From NCBI GenBank assembly GCA_973895155.1, contig OZ316894.1, forward strand, positions 26,164,001 to 26,228,000: 64,000 bases of DNA, in the 5' to 3' direction. The notes beneath the pieces are model-generated. The model was given only the letters and a program-made list of their open reading frames with translations, made no database searches and had not been told where the DNA came from. Source of the DNA: Marsupella aquatica (Eukaryota; Marchantiophyta). This document shows, in pieces, positions 1 through 12,400 of this stretch; positions within the stretch are counted from its first letter, which is position 1; every line of letters starts with the position of its first letter. The position numbers were made by a program, and so were the translations under genes.

Positions 1-556
1 CAATTCAAAACTGAACATGAAAACCGTATGGTGGCAACATGAAACTTGGTGTAAAATGTACGAGCTATGACATGTTCAGGTATTTATCAAAGAGAAGAAA
101 TATCGGACCCTGTATCAGGTGCCTCAATGCTGTAATACCAGTCATTACTTTCACAACGATTTGAGGAGACTCATAAATCTTGAAGGGCGCTCATATTTCA
201 GGAAGACACATTTACCCCACAACCTGACGTATATGGAAAAGAATATGTTTTTTGCCCAATAGCCATTTGACTCACCTAACTTGGACTTGACATTCACAAG
301 ACCACGTGAGACACGACTTCATTACCTGAAGGTAAAGAGCTAAAATAAACAATAATTCTACTACCCACACCAAGTTGTCATCTGAACTTCCAAGGACTCA
401 CTTATAATCGTAGTCTTACCTCCCATAAAATTTAACACTACTTTTCGGAAAACGTGTGCCTTAGCTTTCAAGCCACATGATTTCTGCCCGGGACATTGTG
501 ATAAGACGAATGATTGGGACTAGGCAACAGTCAAGAGACCGATAAAAGAAACTGAC
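1..556 (-). other. Intron of the stromal processing peptidase gene, running off the left edge
   Basis: After the last visible SPP exon a GTCAGT donor occurs at 556-551 on the minus strand. From there to position 1 I see no stretch matching the next conserved SPP segment. The region is therefore read as one long, incomplete intron. An in-frame stop follows the donor within about 100 bases, as expected for intron sequence. Confidence 0.7.
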
Positions 557-3500
557 CTCAAGCACCATGTGCAACAGCTGAAAGGTGGCACGCATCCCAC
601 CATCACGAAGGGTAAAATGGAAGTCCATACACATAAATTCCTCATCCGCTTCCAGTACACAGTTGATCAAATTTCCAACACAAAACAGCTCCACCTGTCC
701 CATTACCATTGTTATGGGTGCCTCATAAATGAAAAATTAATAACCAAGCCTTGATCTCCAGATTATGAAAGGAAATCAGCTGTAACGACATGTACCAACT
801 GAACCAGGTTACAATATTTGCATTAGGTACTGCAACCTGAAAAGCTTGCTGGTAACGGAACCAGCCCTTATCAGATCATGTCAACCTAACTATTATGGAA
901 AGCATTTTTCACATTGTTGAAGGCAGTTGAGAATAACAGCAACCAGCTAGTTCATACCTGCTCTCTAGAAAAGCCACCAACAGCACCCCCTTCACTAAGA
1001 GTACGAACGCCCACTGCAACAGCTCCACTTGCATCCGGACGCTCTCGGGCCCTTCCTCCTGCCACGACTAACCGCATGACACCTCCCTTTGCTTCATTTT
1101 GGGTAATCTTTGCATCCAAAGAGTCAGAAAAGACAAAATTTATCAATTTCTTTGTGTAAAAGGCCAAAGCACTGGAGAATGAAGAGCCACCAGAGCCCCA
1201 GCTGGTCATGGACAAGAACTATAGCATTAAGTCTTCCATACCATTTTCCAATAATGGGCTGACCAGCAATCCTAAGCTGCGACTACAGGAATGCTCCCAC
1301 GAACTCAATATCGCTACCTTGTAATTGACACGAATGCCGTTTGACAAACGTCTCTGAACCACTCCAGTAGCCCCATCCACAAATTTGGCCGAGTTTCCTT
1401 GCTCTGCGTCACTAACAAATGATGGTTGTCTCCTTAATCGCAGCGCTGCTAACTGTAAAGGAGAAACAAGCTCCTTTGGCACCTCCAACTGCATCGCGCG
1501 TAAACACGTCAGCCTTGGGCAAAATTAAAAAGAACACTCAGTAGCAGGAATATATCTGGTTTGGACACGGACAATATCGAGCCAGTCTAGGCAATGAAAA
1601 AGGGGGGCCAGGGAGAACATTCAGCAAATAAGTAGATAATCAAAACCAACAGAGAACTACAGAATCTGTGAAACCCTTGGAAATTAAGGAAAATCTGAAT
1701 GCGACTATAGAGATAGTAGAATATGACCTCAGGTTCAGGACTCAATGTTCCCGTCAAGCCTTCCAATACTCCATCCAGAATTGCCTCAGGGGTTATATCG
1801 AACGGGCTGTCTCCAACACCGTCCACATGCAGAGTTTTGGGTACGCAGGCAACTATAGCAGATGGCAAAGGAGCAGTTGACCTTCCAAAGTCAGCTACGT
1901 AGTTCAGCATTTCTCCTGCCGTTGCATTCACCTGTTCGCGCCCAAACCAAAAAGGATCCACCTCATTACAGTGCATGTCAAGACTATTTACTAAAACTAA
2001 TCAGATGGATGTTCATGTCCAAAGAACAGGAAAGGTTCATGCTACTCACATCTTCAAGCGTGACAGTTTCTGCCACTGCCATTAAACTCTCATGTCCCTG
2101 CTGCTGATCCATGACAGTGTGCCCCAGAGCATCACTTTCCATGATGAAATCAAGATTGTCCACAGATGGGACATTGTCAATCATAGCTGCCAAGTGTTCA
2201 CTGTCCTTGAGAAGAGCATTTAGATAGCGAGCGAGCTCTCCTCTTGTTACACCAAACTCTTTCAGCCTCCTTACCTGCAAAAAACGGTGCGCACGAAGGG
2301 TTCATTCATAGCAGACAGCTAGGGCAAGGTTTGATTTGACTTACGCTGTGAGGACTAAAGGTTCAGGTTTTCTAAATTGGGAAACTTTTGGATTGTTATG
2401 ATGAACGTAGCGATACGACACTTGCACAATTTTCTCATTAAATACATGTGATCAGTAGGGATTCAGTATTAATTCGTACTCATATCAAGTTCAAAGTACA
2501 AGGGTTGACTGAATGTCCCCCTTCCAGTCCTGATAGCAAGGATATTTAATTTTCCAATCTGCTTGACTAGATGCCACATATGACATTCAAGATCATATAG
2601 CTAAGCTTGAAAAGTCGATTGTAACCTAAGCTAAATCACACAAGCGGTCACACTCGGTACAAACCTCTTGAACTCCAACTTTTACTGCCCCCAGCCAATG
2701 CCTTGGCTCTGAAGTGATAGTCAATGTGCTGACAGCACACCCTTCCCTTCCTGAATCACTATGATCCAGCTCTATGGCATTAAATGGTGGATTTGCACTC
2801 TGCAAGACCGCCAGAAATCGTACAATCGAAGAACGTGTGAGCAAATGCAACGCCAAACCGCTTAAATAATCTTCACCAGAAAACGAACTATAAAACTCGA
2901 AATAGAAGAAAAATTAAAGAAGTCAAGAGGACCGAGAGCGACTGACTGTAACCTAGCAACTTAACACTTTTCTTGTCCTGCGAAGAACAATTGAACTGAA
3001 GATTCTCTTCAAATGAAAACCAACATCACAACTGACAGCCTAAAATCAAGTCATGTTCCACTCCATCCCTTTCTGACTACCGAACCCGACCTTGTAACGT
3101 GTGTTGATTCTGAACTGAAGCGTTGAAAGAACAATTCTCCGCATTAACACATCACGCAAATCTGAAAAAACCTGCACTTTTTGCACTGGAGTCTGCAGCA
3201 ATAGATCATTGGTCAATTCAGTATTCGTGACCAACTCAGCAGCATTTTTTAGGCAGCTCCCATAGGACGACAAAGAGCAGATATACATCAAAGCAGATAT
3301 GAGCTGCTGGTGCACACTCTGCTATCAAGGCAAGTTGCCGTGCGTACGGAATTGCAAAAATGCGTGGGTTCCTTCCATCAACAGACCTCCGCATCCCTCC
3401 TATGTTCCAATATAAATTTAAACCAGAGTGGAATTACCTTACAAAACAAACTTATAGAGAAATTTTGCAGAAGCTCGTGCTGAAACACAAATGGTCGCTT

Positions 3501-6500
3501 CATCAATCCAGAAGCAGAAGGAATAGAAAATTTATGCTGCACTGGTGGTCTTAGAGCATGTCTCTCCTTCACCGTCGGTGGCACTGGAACTGACGAATCA
3601 ACAGGTTGTTCAAGAGCTGGAGGTGTTGATCCAAATTGTGCCTGTGAGACCATGTTCATGTATAAAATCAATTCCAACTTGCATCAAAACAACTGCTCCA
3701 TCCAGAACACCACACAGTCTTGGTATCACTTCCAGGAAGACACCATTCACATGCTTTTCTTCGTTTGATTTGTTTTTCCCTCGTAGTTCAGTTCTTTCCA
3801 CAGCTACAGATAAAAGCTACCGTACGTTCAAACGCGAAGAATAATTAGCCTTTAAAAAACTCTGAAATACTGTTCAAACAGCCAACATATTCAGCACTAA
3901 CATTATTGCCAATGCAATCATAACGTACCTCAATCATTTGGAGTGTCCGACTAACACTGCCTATATCTCCTACAATGAAAAGTGTCGCATTCGCTGGGAA
4001 ATACCAACGTTGATGAAAAGCCTTAATGGTTTCCGGATCCCATTTTTTGATCTGGTCTTCAAGTCCTATTGGAAACCTGTAGCCCAGCATATTCTCGGAA
4101 TGCAACTGCTGCAGAAGCTGCATGTTGATAGATTTGCAAACATTCAAGTGAGAGATAGGCAGCCTGCAACTTAAACTGAAGGACCATCTAAAGCATTTCT
4201 AAACGTCTATCTGCCCCGGTGAGACGGCTCAGGAGTGGCGCTCTGGAGATGTGAAAATGCAAATTAATTTTTTTTACAGCAGACATTAATCAGTCGACTT
4301 CTCCCGGAATAAATCTGAGTGTAACCTCTCACTCACATCAGAAGTAAATTGCGTCCAAAACTCGGTACTGTAAGAAATGCGAAGGAGGAGTAATTCCTTA
4401 GCCGTCATATACAGCTGGAAACTTGTCTACAGTTTGATCAGATAATTGATATTTACGATGGCCATTACCTGACAGTCAACTCTATACTCAATAGTATTCA
4501 TCATCTGCAGCTCAGACAAGACAGCTCTGCGCTCCTTCTCCACGCGTGAAGGTAGGAACTTTGGTCTAAATGCAATCTGCGACAACCCAATGTGATCACG
4601 ATTAAATAGCAGGTTGATCATGATGCCAGTAATATATGGCATACGCAATGCCTATCGACCAAAGACTACCAGGTTCAGTGTCAACCAACCTCATGCAGAG
4701 CTTCCAGGACCAGGGGGAGCAATGGCTCATCTGACCCCTGGGCTGTGACAGGTGAATGGACATGGAACACAGTATGATGGAAATCTGTATACGCATTCGA
4801 TCGCGCGCCAGTTCCCAGTAGTTTTTCACGCTTCTTACTGCCGAGGAAAGCAACATGCTCTATCATATGTGCTATACCCTGCTCGTCTTCGCGTTCATCT
4901 ACTGATCCCACGTGCATCTCCATATGTGCTTCAAACCTGTACACAGTACAATTCCCAAGTCGAATTGAATGCCAATAGAAGGCAATAAAAAATGAGAAAA
5001 TTTGTCTATAATTGAAGAAAGACCAGAAATATTTGATGCCATTCGAGAATTGCATCCATGGTGGGAAGGACGAGATATTCTTGTTCCCTACCTATTGGGA
5101 GGAACTTTATTTGGCAGTATGACATATCGAAGACCGTTGCTAAGCTGCCCTCGATGCAGTTTTGGATGAGATGGCAACTTTGAATGCAGAAATTCTTTAA
5201 TTTCTTCATGTTCGGCCATCGTCCTTTCCAAAAACTCCTCCGACCCATCTTTCTCACGCACACCCTCCTCGGGCATCCACGTAAGGTTGGCAGCATGAGG
5301 TTCATTGGGTCCAGTAGATGCGCACAGTGCTGTACCTCTCGAATGCAAAGACTGTCCAAATATACCAAAAGGATATCTTAAGCAACGCTGATAACGGCAC
5401 TGAAATCCAACTGACTAGCTGGGTTCAACTACTGTACACTTCAGTTCAATTCAGGATAGATCTGAACGAACCTTAGAAAATACTTCAAAACCCTTACACA
5501 TTCAGTATCCGCAAACTATCGAGAGCTCACCAGTCCAGGAGTGGTGCATCCATTTGAAAACTTGCGTCTGTCGTAGGAGGAATCATCTACATTGTGCCTG
5601 GGGATTACAGCCCTCAAGCTGCTGTTGGACAACCTTCCAGATGTCTCTGTTGCACCAAATCTACGACTTTCAAGGCATCTCCATGCACCTCTCCTGCCTA
5701 AAAGCGTTGCGGGTGAGCTTGATGAACGAAGTTGAACTTCTAGTAATCCATCTCCACCGGTAATAGCTTTCCTTTGGAGAGCCGTAAAGTCCTCAGAAAA
5801 ATTCTCTTCCCCTTGAGGCCACCTACATTGACACGAAACCGAAGCTCTAAATCACTAGAATATAATACTTCAATAGTTATAATAGATCGCCTTCGACGCC
5901 AAAGACTGGCGATTCCAAAAGATACCGCAATGTATGTTACTATCAGGACACGACGTAGCTCTCTAGGTCTCACCGAGAGGTTCAAGAGAAAACATCTCCA
6001 GTTTACGGGGGTAGAGTGAACTTGACAAGAAAGCGATTCCAGTTTCTCTGTTTGCATGTGCGTTTCCATTTGTGTGCGAGATTGAACCAGCAAGTCACGA
6101 GAGTTAACATCGTGCCGAAGTTCCTACCTAACATAATTCGGTCGTTTAGAGGCACCTAGGACAAATGTAAATTTATCAACAACGCTAAAAATTCAGGTTT
6201 TAAACGAAACTAGCACGATCTTAAACAGCAACGAACAAAGTAGAAACAATTTCAGAATCGATCTTTCCTCGCTGTCCTTCAAAACAACAGCGGAAGGCAA
6301 CTCACCTTAGCCTCGACTGTGTGACACGGCAGACGCGTCGTGTTGGCCTACTGGATTTGATAAATACAGGCGTGGAGTGACAACAAAGGCACACCGATGT
6401 GGCGGCAGGCACCGGTTTCGAAGACTGCCTCTTGCTACTGCTGTTAAATCCATCCACCATGGACCTGCTACAAGTTAAAGAGACAGACCCCGCCATCGCC

Positions 6501-6511
6501 ATGGAGGCCAT
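557..6511 (-). CDS. SPP: Stromal processing peptidase (chloroplast processing enzyme, M16 metallopeptidase), 3'-truncated by the window
   Basis: SPP cleaves transit peptides from proteins imported into the chloroplast stroma. Exons on the minus strand: 6511-6306, 5822-5531, 5351-5092, 4936-4690, 4576-4469, 4117-3929, 3641-3438, 3192-3091, 2799-2665, 2274-2050, 1931-1728, 1488-1318, 1107-958, 694-557. Phases all agree and give 877 codons, about two thirds of the usual protein of about 1,260 residues. The start ATG is preceded directly by an in-frame TAG and opens a Ser/Ala-rich transit-like peptide (MASMAMAG...). The inverted zinc motif HMIEH lies at about residues 276-280, followed by GSKKREKLLGTGARSNAYTD. 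The third zinc ligand is probably Glu357 in LSELQ, 77 residues after the second His. A second M16-like half starts near LRLSNGI/GVMRLVV. Introns from exon 4 onward are all phase 0. The remaining C-terminal exons lie outside the window. Confidence 0.95.
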
Positions 6512-8300
6512 CTAGTCTCGTCCTGTTCAACCTGTTCCTTCGTCCGCCCTGAAGAATGGACCTGTTCCCGCCTCTTAAGACTCTCCCGGAGGCGCAACCA
6601 CAGAGCGATTCTCCAACCTGTGCCAAGCTCGGTGCACGAGCTCCTCCTAGCAGAATCTAAGCCCTGTGCTCTAGAATACACCTGCATCCATAGCAAGCAT
6701 GCCCCATGATCTCCATATTATAGCGAAGAAGACCAATTTCGATTCCTGGCCCTCCTCGCACGCGGCCAGAGGACAAATTTACAAATTCTGTAGTGCCAAT
6801 TCCACAGATCCTCTACCGTTCCGCTAAACTCCTACTCTCGCATCCACGCGTAATGTCAGGCAGCTGCCGCACTAAAGTTGTGAGATAGGGCAGCACAGCA
6901 GCTGCAAAATCCACCAACATACCAACTGAAACACATGAGCATTTCCTCCACCACTCACTCCCCGAAAATAGGTCACAGTCTCCCAACAAACAAACAGAAT
7001 CAATCCGTCCATCTCTCATGCAACGACAACAACGACTCCGTCAGCAGTAGAATTTCTCCCTCTAGACCAAACGAAGAAACACGCACTCTATATTCCTCAG
7101 AATTAGCGATCACTCGAAACAAAACTCAAAACACTCTCCGTTCCTTACCAGAAATCACTCGACACAAAACTCAAAGCACTGGACAGCAAAAGCAAATACA
7201 TGACGGCACCCCGACCATCGTCAATCAATTAAGTCCACTGGCTCCTCCAAACCTTCAGCAACTCTCGACCAATTCAAAAAAACTCGCTCTCATCGAATTC
7301 TCAGAAATCACTCGAAACAAGGCGCAAAGCTCTCCACAAAAGAAAAAAAACAAGTCCTTCACGACACCCCCACCATCCTCAGTCAATTTAGTCCACTCGC
7401 TCCTCCGAACCTTCATCTTCAAAAACAAAGACAACAAAGACACCAACACAACCACAACCAAGGACGCACCCCGTGGCCCCGAATCTCGACGGCAACTCCT
7501 CTCGATGAGACTGGCTATCGATCGAGAAGCGCCCGGACTCCCGGATTGTATCTGAAACGATTGTGAAACCAAAGGACAACCACTTAACTAAAAAAAGGGC
7601 CAACGAAGAACAGACAAACGAACTAGAAAAGAGTCCAAAGAGGACCACAGAGAGCACCAAAATTACACGAAACAATAATCTACGGAATTCTCTACGAGAT
7701 GAAGAACACTAACCCCAGATGAAGGTGCAGAAAGCTATGGAGAATCAAGCCACCGATCAAACCAACGGAGGACGGGATTAATAATTATTCCCCTCCATCC
7801 GTGAAGGTGTGAACTCCTTCTTCACAACGAAGAAAGGAGAAAGAGAAAAGAGGGGGATATCCATAATAGGAACACGAAAAACAACGAGAGGGCGTGAATG
7901 GCGATCAGAGTCTCTCGACCTATCGCGGGTTTGTTCTGTAGATCGCGGGCCCGGTTGGCTGCCCGAGGTCACGGGCGGATGGTGGGCCCGGGCCGGTTGC
8001 TTCTGGCCGGGAATCGGGAATGTTCTTATAGAGAGAGAGGGGGGCTGGCTGGACAGACGGAGGACAGACGGAGGACAGACGGTGGAGGAGCGTGGCCGTT
8101 ATCCTTACCGGTCTACAGTAGCAGTACTCCGGAATCTCCCAGGGGAAAAACAAATTGGTCAGAACAAATTGGTCCGTCCCTGTGTCCGTTGGTTACGGAC
8201 CCCACTAGAGGTCCCTTCCAAAATTCCTGGCACCAGAGCGTGCCACGTCAATAACAACCGCAACAAACAAGACTCGTCGGTTTTGTGAATCAAACTTTAA
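6512..8300 (-). promoter_or_regulatory. Upstream region and probable 5' leader of SPP
   Basis: This stretch lies directly upstream of the SPP start codon. It holds an imperfect tandem duplication (7098-7440) and A/C-rich sequence on the plus strand. A plus-strand open frame of about 200 codons (6935-7555) is produced by this repeat and is not treated as a gene. I could not fix a TATA box or transcription start. A leader intron is possible. Confidence 0.4.
7098..7440. repeat. Imperfect tandem duplication, about 150-158 bp unit, in the SPP upstream region
   Basis: The motif atcactcgaaacaaaactc recurs near 7109, 7155 and 7305 with small changes. The block containing gtccactggctcctcc at about 7228 returns as gtccactcgctcctcc at about 7391. 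Offsets of 150 to 158 bases indicate two copies separated by small indels. Confidence 0.6.
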
Positions 8301-8860
8301 ATTTTTCTTCGTGTTTGCATCAATTTGGGTGTAAATTTTGGGACACCATGCCGTAAAAAGAAATGTAAAATAATTAGAAATGTAAAGAGCAAGATGGTTA
8401 AAACTGTCACTATGTAACCATTTTAGTTACATTTCCAATTTTAAAACTTCAATTCAAAAATTTATAAAAAATATGTTTCATAAAATAAATAATGACTAGT
8501 AACTAACTTGATAACTTCCTTGTTAAAGGGTAATTGGCACCTGGAGTAAGATTTCCGGCCCAATGCAATCAAGGGAAACTGCTAGCCATGGTCCGAACTT
8601 GAACATTGAACGACCTGGTATAATTCATTTGATCAGATATTCATCTAATTACAAATGAATTTGTCACACATTGAATTCTGACTCTTGTAGCTTGAGAATT
8701 TGATAGCATGTAACGAAAAAACCTGATTTTGACAACTCCTTGTGATAACCATGCTCTCAATTAGCCAAGGGGTCCACGAACTAATTTAGAAGTGTGAGAA
8801 AGACAAGACGGACACTTCTAGATTCAGGTTTCATCCTAGCCGTACGATTAGGGTGACCAG

Positions 8861-9220
8861 TTTTAGCTTTGGTTTGCCCAAGCCTACATGGCATTGGTAC
8901 TGTGATTTTAGCTTTGGTTTGCTCAAGCCTACATGGCATTTAGTGCGTCCCGATGCATACAAGATGAATTGTGACTTGTAGGCTGGTTTTGTGGCCAAAG
9001 CGTAGATAGTGGTGGTCTCAATTGTTGTCTACTAGGTGTTTTGGAATGGATTCCCCACACATGCCAAATTCATTTCTCTGGGGACTACAGGATGAATTGT
9101 GACTTATTTTGTGGCCAAAGTGTAAAGAGGTGGTCTAAGCTGTTCTCCTCTTGGTCTCTTGGAATGCATGGTTGCCTTTCCCCACACATGCCAATTCATT
9201 TCTCTTGGGCAGGGAAGCCT
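8861..9220. repeat. Two nested tandem duplications (45-bp and 128-bp periods)
   Basis: A 35-base block starting ttttagctttggtttgc occurs at 8861 and again at 8906. Immediately after it, a longer block starting gatgaattgtgactt occurs at 8963 and at 9091 and shares catgccaaattcatttctc-type sequence further on. Both are diverged local duplications without coding signal. Confidence 0.75.
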
Positions 9221-10309
9221 AGTTTGGGGCTGAAAATGGGCCACTCGATTTAATCAGGGAAAAGTACTACTGTCCATCCAGTCATCCTTCTAAAGTATTT
9301 ATCCTGGGTAGTTGTTAGAGTAAGAACACAGTACTGCTGGGAACATTGCGCCATGCAAGTGCATAGTTGACTTTTTCATGAAATGCAGCACATGTCACAT
9401 TAGGACTTGATGTTATTCCGATGAAAATCCAAGTCACAATATAATGGCTTGCACAACAGGTCCATTCTGCATCTTAGAGCTGACAGTGGTGACAGACATC
9501 TAGTCTAGATACACTCATGAAATGCCAGCTTTTTTTCCTCTGTACCTTTGTCAAGCTAAGTAGTTTTTTTTCCTTGAAAACTGAAACCAGGCCCCTCCAA
9601 CTGAGGATAGATCTGGAGCATGGCATTCTATGTAGAGTAACCACAAGGGGACAATACCCATGGATTCACTACCAGCCCAGAAAGCTCCACTTTCCCTTCT
9701 TGGACCCCTTTATTTCACTCTGGATAAATCTTCCATAAATGGTATGGCCTGGTGGATCAAGGTCCGATGAGGAAGAGGGAAGCTTTAGAGCTTTTAGTGC
9801 TAAGGGTGGTATGTTTAACCAATTGTGACCTGGGCAACAATCTACACTATTAAGATAACAAAGGGATTATTCAACCTCGGTTTGATATCAAATACACAAT
9901 CTAATGTTGGGACGGTATGTAATTTGGGTTTGTGAAGTTCAGGCTCCAGTTTAAATGAACCTTGACAGAAAATAGACAGATTCAATATGTGTTTGGTTGG
10001 ACATTATTGTCCAGGTTTATCTTTTTTGCAATTAAATTCAATTGATGTTTGCAAAGAAAGGAGCTACTCCTCTCTGGACTGACCAGATCCCACTAGATCT
10101 TCTTCTCTTCACACTCTAAAGTGGCATAGATTCAATCCCCTGAGCTCCATGGTCATTTTAGTTCTCACATAATTCATGTTGGAACGAGATACCCATAAAT
10201 GAGGTTTAGGGTTAGGTTTAGAGATTTGGTGCAAACAAACAGACGGAACAAGGTCGTAGATTCCCAAAGGCTGTAGTTCCCAAGGCTGTAGTCAGGAACA
10301 TAAAGACAA

Positions 10310-10475
10310 AGTTCCCATAGACCATGGGAGAAGGAACATAAATTTGTGCTTTCAAAGAGGAAACTCTGACGAAGTTCCCATAGACCATGGGAGAAGGAAC
10401 ATAAATTTGTGCTCTCAAAGAGGGAACTCTAGTGACCATGGGAGAAATAACATAAATTTGTGAGTAACTCTAGTA
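10310..10475. repeat. Tandem repeat, about 63-bp unit, two full copies plus a partial third
   Basis: The block gttcccatagaccatggg plus gagaaggaacataaatttg starts near 10310 and again near 10373. A shortened version with accatgggagaaataacat starts near 10434. The two full copies are almost identical. Nothing in the surrounding sequence looks coding. Confidence 0.8.
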
Positions 10476-11829
10476 TGTTGGCTATGGTGTCTGAGTACGA
10501 TGATTACTTAATTTTTTCACGATTGTGTACTTGAAAAATAAACAAACGATTCTGTATCTGAGCCAAACACTGAGCCAATCGAGGGCTGACTGACTTCGAC
10601 CTGACCGCAACAGAACTGAACCTCGAAGAATTTCGGCACTGGAAACGACATAAATTAATAGAGAGGTTTCGCAGACCAGTGGAGTATCCACAGAAGAGTC
10701 ACTCATTTTGCTCGAGTCCACCGAAGTACATCCGGTTTTGGCTGCGCTCTGACTTAATTGCCGCTCACTGAACGAGTGACTGCGGTGTACGTAAGCCTTT
10801 CAATTCGTTCTCGCAGGAGACGGAAAGTAAACTAACAAATATTGGTGAGACGTCCACTGGCTTGTAGATATCTGATTAATTTGCACACTCAGGTAATGGT
10901 TTGGTAGGGTCATGTATACACCGATGAATTTTGCCGAAGGTATATAGCCATTTACATCTAACCTCTGACATGCAAGCCCAGAATTCAAACTGGCCGGTCT
11001 AGTTTGAAAGCATTTCCTTTGGCTCGAGTAAATTTCATTTCAACATCATACATTCCCGCAAAGAGTAAGGCTTGGAGTTGATCTGATATAGACATTGATA
11101 TGTGTGTTCGTTTGTAGTAAGTTGGAGTCTGAGATAGAGCAACGATGGTGTCCCATCCGGAGTCCCATCGGTACCAATGCAGATTCTCGAGAACTGACCT
11201 TGTTCCTTCTGTTTGTTTGCAGGTCATGCCCACTCCGCTGTGTGAAAAAGTCAACCTCTAATAGTGGGTTTCAGCTCGGACAAGCATGAGAGTGACCCAG
11301 CTACGTGCAATTCTCACAGTTGTATACAGTGAAGAGATAATGTGCGATCCGCAATGTTGGAGGGCCTTGGGAATCTACGACTGTACGTCACAAATGTACA
11401 CAGAAGTGACTTTACCGTGTTGCGTTTCTTCTGGCTATCTGATGCAAGGACAAACCGCAGTAGCCCAGGCCATGGGATCTTTTGGGGTACCTCTAATCCA
11501 TAATAAGTAGACTATGAATGAAGATGTCCAGTGATAGGACTTAATAAGGCCGGGATATCGTTCACTCTTCTTGAAAGTACTCTACAGTCTCAACTCTGAA
11601 TAAAACGTCTTTCCGGCCTTCGTTTTGCTATAACTCTGTCTGAGTGCACGAAAGTACTTTCCCGAACGAACAGGTTGTGACGCTTAGCTTATTAGCTGTG
11701 GGTTCCACCAACGCATAGACTGCCACGCTAATGAGACTCGTCTAAGTGAAACATCGAGCTCCTTCGACCAATATCGACAGGCTTGAGCATAATCGGGATA
11801 TTAAGCATACAGGACTTCAAGCGAAGAAG

Positions 11830-12038
11830 TATCATCATCGAATTCTCTATGGCCCCTTCGTTCACTACAAAGTTGCAAGGCCTCACTTCAGTAACGAGCT
11901 ATCGTCATCCATTTCTCTATCGCCTTCATTCTTTGCAAATTTGCAAGGCCTCACTTCCCTGACGAGCTATCGTCGTCGAGTTTTCGATTGCCTTCTTTCA
12001 CTGTAAATTAAGTTTGCAAGGCCTCAGTTCAATGACGC
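11830..12038. repeat. Tandem repeat, three copies of about 70 bp
   Basis: The core TTGCAAGGCCTCACTTC followed by gacgagctatcgtc-type sequence recurs with TTGCAAGG at 11873, 11941 and 12014. The spacings are 68 and 73 bases. Copies share a tail like tctatcgccttcattc. Confidence 0.8.
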
Positions 12039-12303
12039 GTGAGGTGACCATGATGCACACACGACCACGTCTTCTTCGTCTGCCATGCTGGCTCTAAGTG
12101 CTAGTCACATACTTCCACCGCTGATTTTTTGTGCCTCTACCACGAGGAACTTCCATGCATGGTCTCTCGAGATCTTCCAGGAATGTAGCATCCCTTGGAA
12201 TTGTAACTCCCGGTGATGGATGACAGGACCCTCCCAGAACACCTTCCGCTGCTTCCTTTCCCTTCTTCGAGGTTGTAGTAGCCATACTATGGAATGTACA
12301 ACG

Positions 12304-12400
12304 AGAATCAAAGAATCAAAATATGAAATTAAAAAGCCATGCACATCAAGAATCAAAGAACCAAAATATGAACTCAAAAAGCCATTGTTCGAGCTCGATA
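12304..12400. repeat. Tandem duplication, 45-bp unit
   Basis: aatcaaagaatcaaaatatg at about 12306 is repeated as aatcaaagaaccaaaatatg at about 12351. Both copies continue into aaaaagccat. Confidence 0.75.

Noticed and set aside
6935-7555. Plus-strand open frame of about 200 codons
   Set aside because: It begins inside the SPP upstream region, is generated by an imperfect tandem duplication with A/C-rich composition, and has no conserved domain.
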